Assembly: GCF_035222275.1 (NCBI RefSeq)
Contig: NC_085882.1
Coordinates: 69,501-133,500 of the forward strand
DNA length: 64,000 bases
Reading direction: 5' to 3'
DNA from: Podospora bellae-mahoneyi
Lineage: Eukaryota > Ascomycota > Sordariomycetes > Sordariales > Podosporaceae
Each line of letters opens with the position of its first letter. The stretch's first letter is position 1. The notes beneath the pieces are model-generated. The model did no database searches and was not told the DNA's origin. It saw only the letters and a list, made by a program, of their open reading frames with translations. Shown here piece after piece: positions 56,374 to 64,000 of the stretch. The position numbers were made by a program, and so were the translations under genes.

Positions 56374-56405
56374 TACCTACCTACCTACCTACCTACCTAC
56401 CTACT
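56374..56405. repeat. Short CTAC tetranucleotide array
   Basis: Eight copies of the same tetranucleotide as the array at 55406. Shorter runs occur near 54857-54870 and 57150-57168. Confidence 0.9.
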
Positions 56406-59400
56406 TTACGACAAGGCGGTACACGCACGAGAACTTTTGTCACCCTACCGGCGACAGCTACCCGACCAGCGAAAAGAAAAGCCCAGCGGTTATCTGCTGG
56501 GCAGTCCGGACCAGAGCAGAAGGTGAAACACAGTGTTGATTTCGGATGCAACGCCCCGAGCCAGAGCCTGGTCGGCTGCCAGATCTTAGACATCCCATAG
56601 TGAGGTGGGGCAGGGAAGAGGGCGTGTCTCTTGTTGTTGGAGACACGTTTTTCGGATTTTTCAGACGAGGCCGATAGCGCCTTGCTTCGACGACATCTCA
56701 AACTGAGCTGCTCTGGGTGTAAAATCCGTTGAGATGACGGCATCCTGCTCTGAGCCAGTGCTTATTTAGTAGCATTCCGGGCCGGCCTCCACCCCGTGCT
56801 CCTCACGATGTCCTCCCATGATATAAGCCCCCCTCTTCCGGTTGCCTCTGGTCTGCTCCCAAGGTATAAGCATAACCAGATTGCTGGGAACATATACACT
56901 AGATGGGGTGTGCAAGATGCTGCCGCTTTCCGCAGCTTTGTCTTCCCTTACGCAGACACCCGCGGTGGGAAAGCTCAAGAGCCAAACAGAGAGCTTTCTT
57001 GACCGGCAGACCGCAGAAACGCTGCTGCAAACGCCCTCATCCGAGCTTTGAAAGTGGACGTAATAAGGCCCTGAAGTTACGGGAGCGTGGAAGACCTCCG
57101 GGGCCCTGTTTGTGCATCCTCAACCATGCGAGCGTCTCTGGTAGGCAGGTAGGTAGGCAGGTAGGTACCTTAGCTACCAAACCCGAAAACACAGATATCG
57201 CGGAGGACGGAGAATCATCAGGCCGACTCTCATCTCCCATTGTCGGACCGCTATGGAGATGATGGTTTCCGAAAACATCGCCTTGCATCACTCGTCTCTT
57301 CAAGGATTTCCCCCCTCCCACCAGCATTTTTGTGATTGCGGTACAGATTTGCTTCGGCGCCGAAGCAGACAGAGGGGATCACGACAAATCAGCACTTTGC
57401 GCGAGCTCACTGGTTGAGATGGCCCAAAGTACAAGTACATACCTCTCATTAACAAATGCTTCTTCCCAGCCCCCCCGTACCCCCTACCCACTCCACTAGG
57501 GTGCGGTTATCCGCAGCCTTGACTAGGATGCGCTGCCCAGATCGCCGACCAGGATGCGGTCCCGATTACTTCCTCTCCGATCTTGGCTCCGGCGTGTTTC
57601 GTTCGCTGCTGGGCAGAAGAAGGAGGCATCATGATCTGCCGCTGTCATCCCCAAGCCGGAGAGGCGCAGAGGCCACGAAACGGTCTGCTGCTGCCAGGGG
57701 GGGCAAGGAGAGAAGATGACCTAGCTCCTGCTGTCGCGGCCTTTTCCGATCCCTTCCGTGAGGCGGTCTGAGTCGATCTCAACGGCGGCCCGCGTCAGAC
57801 ATGCCCACCGGCGCCGGGCACGGCAGTCCCCCATCATCAATCGCCATCTTGCATTTCACTCAAAGCATGATGCTGCCTTAGTATGCCACCCTGGCTTACC
57901 CCTGGCGGGCGTCTTGACACGTCTCTAGCGTCTCTTCCCTCCTGTTCTTCTGTTACCCCAGAAATGAAAATGGTGTGCAGGTGCAGCAATATTTTTCAGC
58001 TCAGCATGGTGCAGCCGCGCCAGCTACCTACCGTGTCAGGGGCCGCCGCCAGCAAAGCAAGCAAGTCACTGACCGCCTCACGTGTGTGTGTGGGTGGTTG
58101 GGATCCCGCACGACACTGCACGACATACACGTTTGCCTGCCTTTTTCTTTCTCTTGTTGATAAAAGGAGAGCAAAGAGAGAGGGAACCAACGCTCGAAAC
58201 TAAACAAAAGCCTGGCTTGGCGATCTCTTGCCGATCATTGCTCGTTTCTAGCCCGGGACGTTGTATTTGCTTTTCAGGCCAAGGCCGCCTTGGCACAACC
58301 CAGTTGCCCTTCCAAATCGGGGGGCCCTGTCTGTGTGATCTGTGATCTACCGGAGGATTTGCGCAGGCTTGCAGCGCGGTCGGCCAGCTTCTGCTCCTTC
58401 GGTCCCATTTTGGGCCAGGGGGCTCGGACGGCGATGTTGGACCAGGGGGGGGTCGTTGACGGATCATCATTGCCAAGAGGCTAGCCAAGCTGCACCGCAT
58501 CGTGAACTTCGGGGAGAAGGAGAGCTGGTAGTCTGCATCGTTACCTGTCAGTTGTCAGTGACGAAAAAAGCCGTTGCTTTTCTTCCCCCTTCTTGAGCAT
58601 TCCAGGTCAGGGCTGAGATACCTTAGGTATGTATGTACAGACAGCGCACAGAGCGCCGCCGCCCACGCATATGTTTGTTCTCTAGTGTATGGGTGTATAG
58701 TCCGGCCGAGCCTCGCCCCTCACACTCACCCTTGTCCCTTGCCGGCGACTTGGATGACGATCCCCTCACTTGGAGCCCAGGGATTGGAGCCAAGGGGCGG
58801 AGCGGACGAGGCCAGGGGAATTGCAGATTTCAACATCTTTGCCCCGAGCATTCTTCCCACGATGAGACAGGCCAGTCTAGATTAGCGTATTATGACGGAG
58901 ATTTCCGCATCATTTTTTCTTTCGTCATCAGAGGGCGTCATTGATCGTCCGCCATCCACGGTCCTGGGATGGGGGAAGGGGGTGCTTTGATGATGCAATC
59001 CCTAGCTTATCATGCCGATCATCCAAAACTTGTAATTGTTGCGCGCCTGCTGGAAGCTGATGTCGAGCCTGAGGAGCAGATAGGTATGCTGACTGGCCCG
59101 GGTGGAATCTGTTGATCAATATGACGCAGTGATTTGACAAAAGCCTCAATGGAATGGGAACACATCGCTTGCCGGCGCTGCCGAAACATAAAGCCGACCA
59201 AAAACGGAGCATAATCCTTCGTTCTGTGAAGTGGAAGATAGGTGCCTTTCTCTCAGATTGGTAGAAAATCTCCTCGTGATTCAAGACTGTCTCAAGAGTC
59301 TTGCCCGCCTTCTTCTTTGCCTTCCGGCAGTCACTCAGACACCGGCAAACGGGCGGGGCAAACGTCTCCGCAAGTCGGCTTTGGGCTCACATGAAGATTG

Positions 59401-59500
59401 ATTCATGAGAGAGCTTCCATTGTGACATCCGGACAAAGGTCTGTCATGAGCTAGCTACATATTGTGCCTGCTCACATAACCACATTATATTTCTTGCCTG

Positions 59501-61334
59501 TTAGGTCCCTTGGACAACATCGACATCTGGCCCAGTCTCACCCACCTTCTTATACTCCTTTGCCACGTTGATCCTCCTATCCACACCCACAAACCACTGA
59601 CCCTCCCTGTCTTGGAACCACCCGAACGAATAGCATCCCTCGGATGTGGCCAGGCCCAACGCCGTACTGTCTCTGACATCGTGTAGCAAGTGCTCCCCTC
59701 GGCACAAGTAGACCATCTTGGAGACAAGAGTGTTCGGCCTCCGAGGCGCAAATACACGCCGGTAGAGTAGAGCGTTGAGGAAGGCGGCAAGTGAGATGAA
59801 TGGAGCAATATAAGAAAGTATCTGAGCCAGCAACGCAGGTCCACGGAGGCATCCGGGCACCAGCGCGTATATCCCTTGTTTTTTAACTATTGTCAAGGTG
59901 GAGTCCCAGAGGGGGTTGACGAGTAGCATCATGAGCTGGAGGTTGAGAGATCCGCCCAAAGCCATTAGGCACAAGCTGGAGCCCGCGGTTACCTGAAGGA
60001 GGGTCGAACCTGGGGCGTATCTTTGTCTTAATCGGCGTTAGCTATCAGGATATACCTTTGCTTACTCGTGGCAACATATCTACCTGATTTGTTTCAGACT
60101 GTCATGGCTTCGAACCCGAGGCTCCTTGGACTGACGACGCGCTGTTAACGAGGCAAATGGCAGGATTGCGCTCAAACTGCTTTGTATTCCTGACCAGGAT
60201 ACGGTGTTGATCAGCAGCAGAGCTGTGAACAATGGCCTCAGGATATCCGGGTCGAAATCATCCGGAGGAAAGGTTGCAAGAAGAACAATGGGAAGGTAGA
60301 CACCCGACACCATCAGTTGCACTGCCCATACAACAGGTGGGAATAGGTTGAATGGGTGTGCGTCGAGACTTGTGTTCCCAATCCCAATGGTCCGGGGGAT
60401 GGATGCCGTGTTTGGATCTTGAGAGGCCACCAGTTCTAACCGCCGGTGCTGCTTGTAGGAGAGTCGAAACCGGCAATGCTGAAGGGCTTCTTGTAGGGCT
60501 ACGCTGTCGGCATGAGATGGGATCTTCTTCAGCATAGAAAGAAACTGGGGGCTGTCGCATAGCAGGCGGGTCAAATCCTCAATGGAGGATATCTCAGATA
60601 ATAGGCCCGACCGCCTCCTCTGAATAATGGCTAGACCAAGGCCGCACACAAAAGAAAGAAGGCAGAGAACCTCAAGTACGCGACACCATGATTCATGCAT
60701 GAGTACCACGACAGTTGTGTCACGACTGTACGCAGGCCAAACCATAGTCCATGCCAGCCGAGTGAGCAGTGGTGACAGTATGAAAGTTGCAAAGTAAACA
60801 ACCGAGGCGAGGAAGACGGTCCAATGGTGGGCCATGGCCGATTTCACCGGCACCAAAAAGATCATCGTATTGATGTACCCCATTGCAAGCGAGCTCTCAA
60901 GTCTTGCACCCTCGGGCCGTGATAGCTGGTAGAATGGCTCGAGCTGACAGGTTCTGGCGTAGACGACCTCCCACAGCAGCCCGTCGACAAGAAAAAAGGC
61001 CATGGCTGGGTACTGCCAGGAGGCATATGACGAAGAGTCGTCAATCTTGAACTGAAAAGGGGCCGACTTGTACTTCTGAAGAAGGGTTTCCAAGACAATA
61101 AATGGAACAAGTTGAAGAATCGCAAGGATTGTGATGGTGAGAGGCCGAACTAAAACCGGTTTCCAAGTTGCTGCATAGCGGGTTTGTTCATCCTCGGATT
61201 CGACATGAGCTGCGTGATCTTGTGTGACTGGGAGAGGCCGTTAGCGTTGACTAGTTCATAGAAGAAAGTTGGTTGGTTGACTTGCCCCCTTGAGATTTCT
61301 TTTGGGAATTACTGTTCTCTTCACCTCTGGCCAT
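59501..61334 (-). CDS. DUF3433-type multi-pass membrane protein
   Basis: Three exons, 61334-61286, 61227-60084 and 60026-59501, give 572 residues. The first intron (61285-61228, 58 nt) begins GCAAGT, a GC..AG intron; the second (60083-60027) is GTAGAT..TTAAG with a GCTAAC branch. The joins give KKSQG-VTQDHAAHVESEDE and KQI-RQRYAPGSTLLQ. Conserved marks are WKPVLVRPLTITILAILQLV, LWEVVYARTCQLEPFYQLSR (the DUF3433 signature) and a late FSYIAPF-type helix block (ILSYIAPFISLAAFLNALLY). About eight hydrophobic segments are visible. Many fungal DUF3433 proteins are roughly twice as long with two copies; this one carries about one. Function of the family is unknown. Expected in a cell membrane. Confidence 0.8.
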
Positions 61335-62199
61335 TGTGGATCTCTCGACTCTTCACCGGATAGAATGTATCAAGACCTGTGTCTGCTATTGACCCAAACA
61401 TATCCAGGTGTTCTCGGTTGCTTTTGGACATTTCCCACATTTCCCAGAAGGAAAGACAGTTTAAGAGCATTTTGAACCCCGCGTCCAAAGCTGCCTTGTT
61501 ACCCAATACTCTGCCTTGAGCCAGCCACTATTTCCAGCTTTGGTGCACGCCCAGAAATTCTGACATCACACCAATCAACAGCCCAGTCACGACTTCAGCT
61601 CAACAGCAAGACTACGTACGTGGCTGATAACAGTCTACATAGGTATACGGTAAGGTATCTAGGAAAGCCGAGTTGTCTGGCTGATGAGTGTATACTTGTT
61701 TTCCTGCGATGAGCCAATCCAAAAATCGAGTTTCCCTTCAATTGCACCAGCAAGCATAGGGTTTCCCATTAACCAGTATTGCCATCAGTGTTTATTTCTA
61801 AGCAGCATCCATCTCGGGGTCAGACAAAGGGGACAACAGGGGGTGATAAGAGGTAAAAGTGTATTGTAAACATACCTATAACCGTCAATCCGGGCAAAGA
61901 CAGCTAGTTGTGAGAAATGTGATTTCAAATCACCTATATTCGAAGTCCCTCTCTTTCTGCATGATGTGTAGCTATGAGGACGAGAGAAATGCTACCTCAT
62001 TCGTATCCGGTGTATCCATCGTCTTTCAGAGAACTGGCTTTTCCGATCATCAAACTCACTCTTCCATTGCTCCTTACGTACCATGGGAAAGCCGACTCAA
62101 GCCAGGTACCGATGACGGCTCGGAGCGGACATGCAACGGCCGCGCAAATACCTAAGGAACCTTGACCAAACAACAGCAGCCCGCATGCTCCATATTGCA
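61335..62199. other. Intergenic, A/T-rich
   Basis: 865 bp with only short open frames and no recognisable domain. Confidence 0.5.
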
Positions 62200-62562
62200 A
62201 TGCCATTTCTAGAGACTGTGTCTGTGCCGGACTGAGTCTACCACCTTACACCCTGCAGGAGCTGATCGGAAAGGGGCTCATTCGGGAGAGTCTACAAAGC
62301 AGCCGGCTCGACTTCCACCAACGGGAACAAGCTGGTAGCCATCAAAATCATCAACATCCACCGCGCAGATCTGAACATGAGCCAGCATCACCCCGACGGG
62401 ACCTTTGGCGCAAAGTGAAGCTGTGCGATTTTGGAGTTGCGGGCTTGGTCAAGGAGCGAGGTGACAAGAGGAAGACGGTGACTGGGACGCTTCGATGGAT
62501 GGCACCTGAGCTGTTTGACAAGACGGTGGAGTATGGCAAAGTCCACAGAGGCACAGGTACAT
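62200..62562 (+). pseudogene. Relic of a Ste20/GCK-like protein kinase
   Basis: Two kinase pieces are visible. The N-lobe piece reads SLPPYTLQELIGKG, then after a one-base shift SFGRVYKAAGS and NKLVAIKIINIHRA, which is the glycine loop and the VAIK lysine. The C-lobe piece (from about 62412, another frame) reads VKLCDFGVAGLVKERGDKR, then TVTGTLRWMAPELF and EYGK, which is the DFG and APE activation segment of germinal-centre-type kinases. Helix C to the catalytic HRD loop is missing, the two pieces are in different frames, and the sequence after EYGK does not continue as a kinase. It cannot make an active kinase. A parental intact copy elsewhere in the genome is expected. Confidence 0.7.
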
Positions 62563-63322
62563 CCTTGGGACTGAAACAGCCAGCCCTACCAGTGTTCTGT
62601 CGGGTCTTGTCGCGAGCTTCCAAGAGTGAGAGGCCCAGGGAGGAGACCGAAAGTCGCTGCTTTCCTCTGCCGGTGCAGAAGCCTTTCTTGGCTGTCTAGA
62701 TCGGAGCCAGCAGGGCCATCTACCGCGCGACTTCCAATTCCCACCTCACAAGCTCTTCCCTGACCGAGGATGAAGACGATGAAGGCACCTATCATCTGCA
62801 AGCTATCACCCGACAAAGCCACATTCACGGGAGGGACCTCCCAAGCGAGGGAACCATCACTTTGCATCCCCACTGAGCAGCCCAAGGCGTTCTGCGATGC
62901 ACAAGAGGTGGTGGTGCCCGAGGAACAGCTGATATATCACTCTAAGCCGCGAGAGCGGAGTTTATGTTTACCGACACTGGGGATTACCATGGACAGTAGC
63001 GCGGGAACCCGGATGAACAGTCCTACGATACCGCAGATTTGTTGTTGATGAAGGTGGTGAGGGATCCCCAAATGGAGAGATTGTGCTGGGTCTCAGGTAT
63101 GTTCGAGCATTTGAGTTTACGGAGGCGGTGATGGGGGGATTATTACCGCTTGGGAAGCGGGGCGCCCAAGGGAGGTGATACTATAGGTAATAAAGGGACA
63201 GATGCTTGATAGGCGTATCAAAAGACCCGAGTGCGAAGAAGCCATCAATGCATTGACCGTCTACCTCTACATCTCACTTCCCGAAAAAAAAACCAAATTA
63301 TCCCCCCATCAACCTCCCCTTC
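62563..63322. other. Intergenic, possible further kinase-gene remains
   Basis: No intact gene. Short coding-like pieces, for example LTEDEDDEGTYHL near 62760 and DEQSYDTADLLLMKVV near 63015, may be decayed tail of the same kinase gene, but I cannot align them to a family. Confidence 0.35.
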
Positions 63323-63976
63323 TCATATCATCCCAAAAGCACAAGCAACAGCCGCCACTCCAGCCAACACCGCCGCTCCCCTTATGCTGACCCCCGGAGC
63401 AGCACTCTTACACTTGGACAGATCCGTAGCCTTGGCCAAGAACTTGACCTCGGCCGAGTTGGCCCCCGCCAACGCCAACGAGGGCGTAGCAGCCAAACAA
63501 TCTCCAACATCAAGAATGCTCTCCAAATTCTCAGGACGAGCAAAGTAATTGTCCAACGCGGTCTCATAAGCAGCCGCAGCTGACGACACCGTGGCAGGGA
63601 CGGAGCGCACGAGGGCACAGACGTCGCCTTTGGAGATGACAGAGTTGAGGTAGGTAGAGTACGCGCCTGTCGGGGTGGGAAAGGCTGAGTAGAAGGAGGT
63701 GACGAGGGCACCGCAGGTGGCGCCACCAGAGGTCGTGGTTGAGAGGGTGGTACCCGGTGGTGTGGTGGTGATGATGGTGATGGTTTCGGGGGTGCCGTCA
63801 TTGACGACGGCTTGGGACTCTGTGAAGATGGTGCCGGAGGGTTCGGGCTGGCTGTTGTCAGGGACGGGGGTGGTGGATGGGGCGGGGCTTTCGTCCTGGG
63901 CTTGGCGAAGAATGACTTCGTTGGCCATGGCGCTGGCGGCCAGAGTGGCGGCGAGAAGAAGGTTCTTGGACTGCAT
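63323..63976 (-). CDS. GPI-anchored cell-surface protein (infection-structure-specific-protein-like)
   Basis: A single exon of 217 residues, starting 25 bp inside the window edge. Residues 1-18 are a signal peptide (MQSKNLLLAATLAASAMA). A Pro/Ser/Thr-rich stretch follows (about 28-85, SPAPSTTPVPDNSQPEPSG, ITTTPPGTTLSTTTSGG), which is probably O-glycosylated. The helical core has four cysteines (TCGALVTS, DVCALVRSVPA, VGDCLAATP, DLSKCKSA). The C-terminus (SIRGAAVLAGVAAVACAFGMI) is a hydrophobic GPI-attachment signal after a small-residue omega region (SAAPGVS). Expected location is the outer plasma membrane or cell wall. Similar proteins are annotated as infection structure specific proteins in plant-associated ascomycetes, but function is unproven. 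Upstream regulation lies beyond the window. Confidence 0.78.
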   Translation of the reverse strand: MQSKNLLLAATLAASAMANEVILRQAQDESPAPSTTPVPDNSQPEPSGTIFTESQAVVNDGTPETITIITTTPPGTTLSTTTSGGATCGALVTSFYSAFPTPTGAYSTYLNSVISKGDVCALVRSVPATVSSAAAAYETALDNYFARPENLESILDVGDCLAATPSLALAGANSAEVKFLAKATDLSKCKSAAPGVSIRGAAVLAGVAAVACAFGMI

Positions 63977-64000
63977 CTTGATGATAAGGTAGGTGGGAAG

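Larger units (their letters stand above)
51632..59500. other. 7.9 kb gene-poor region upstream of medA
   Basis: No credible gene was found on either strand. Open frames are short, overlap one another on both strands and show no domains; the most protein-like is 56240-55857 (minus, 127 codons). The medA-proximal 2-2.5 kb is likely promoter and 5' leader, with an A-rich tract (51750-51772), short open frames and a repeated 21-bp element. Further out lie CCTA arrays and many TAGGTA motifs. Some of it may be transcribed as leader or non-coding RNA; this cannot be decided by eye. Confidence 0.55.

Noticed and set aside
1-64000. tRNA genes, rRNA, CRISPR arrays, transposons or virus-like elements
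   Set aside because: I looked for T-loop-like GGTTCRA motifs with matching stems, reverse transcriptase or transposase motifs and terminal repeats, and found none that hold up by eye; a covariance-model or repeat-library search could still reveal decayed copies.

Overview
The window looks like nuclear chromosomal DNA of a filamentous ascomycete, most likely a sordariomycete (Sordariales-like). The signs are many introns of 44-90 nt with GT..AG ends and a CTAAC/CTGAC branch motif, a G/C-rich third codon position, and fungal-restricted families: a Medusa/Acon-3 conidiation regulator, PTH11-like rhodopsin-fold membrane protein, DUF3433 protein, CE5 acetylxylan esterase, Sim4-complex Fta1 and a Cup1-type LYR protein. 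Intergenic DNA is sprinkled with TAGG/CCTA tetranucleotides and the palindrome TAGGTACCTA. I see no tRNA, rRNA, CRISPR array, intact transposon or virus-derived element.

Layout. 0-8 kb: a small secreted Cys-rich protein, a ceramide synthase, then a secreted six-bladed beta-propeller followed by a cytochrome P450. 8-16 kb: an MBF-type APSES/ankyrin cell-cycle factor divergent from a mitochondrial LYR protein, a GNAT acetyltransferase and a 5'-nucleotidase-like metallophosphoesterase. 18-22 kb: a PTH11-like membrane protein and a dienelactone-hydrolase/SnoaL-like fusion. 22-37 kb is dense housekeeping: GYF-domain adaptor, TTC27/Emw1 TPR protein, Met8 sirohaem synthase, Pep7/Vac1 FYVE protein and kinetochore Fta1, with the relic of a sugar-transporter C-terminus between the last two. 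37-46 kb: two head-to-head histidine-rich allergen-like genes, an orphan RING-like protein, the acetylxylan esterase and a MARVEL membrane protein. 46-64 kb is gene-poor: only medA, a DUF3433 membrane protein, a broken protein-kinase relic and a GPI-anchored surface protein, with about 7.9 kb of apparently non-coding DNA upstream of medA.

No single pathway ties the window together. The parts that may work together are the beta-propeller/P450 pair (possible small metabolic unit), the two allergen-like paralogues on a shared promoter, and the APSES factor whose own promoter holds SCB- and MCB/E2F-like sites. All gene models were spliced by eye: exon joins are supported by reading frame and splice consensus, not by transcript data.

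The best candidates for something undescribed are a coding-like 29-codon extension directly after the GYF gene's stop codon, the long medA upstream region with its 21-bp repeated element, and the orphan RING/C2H2 protein.
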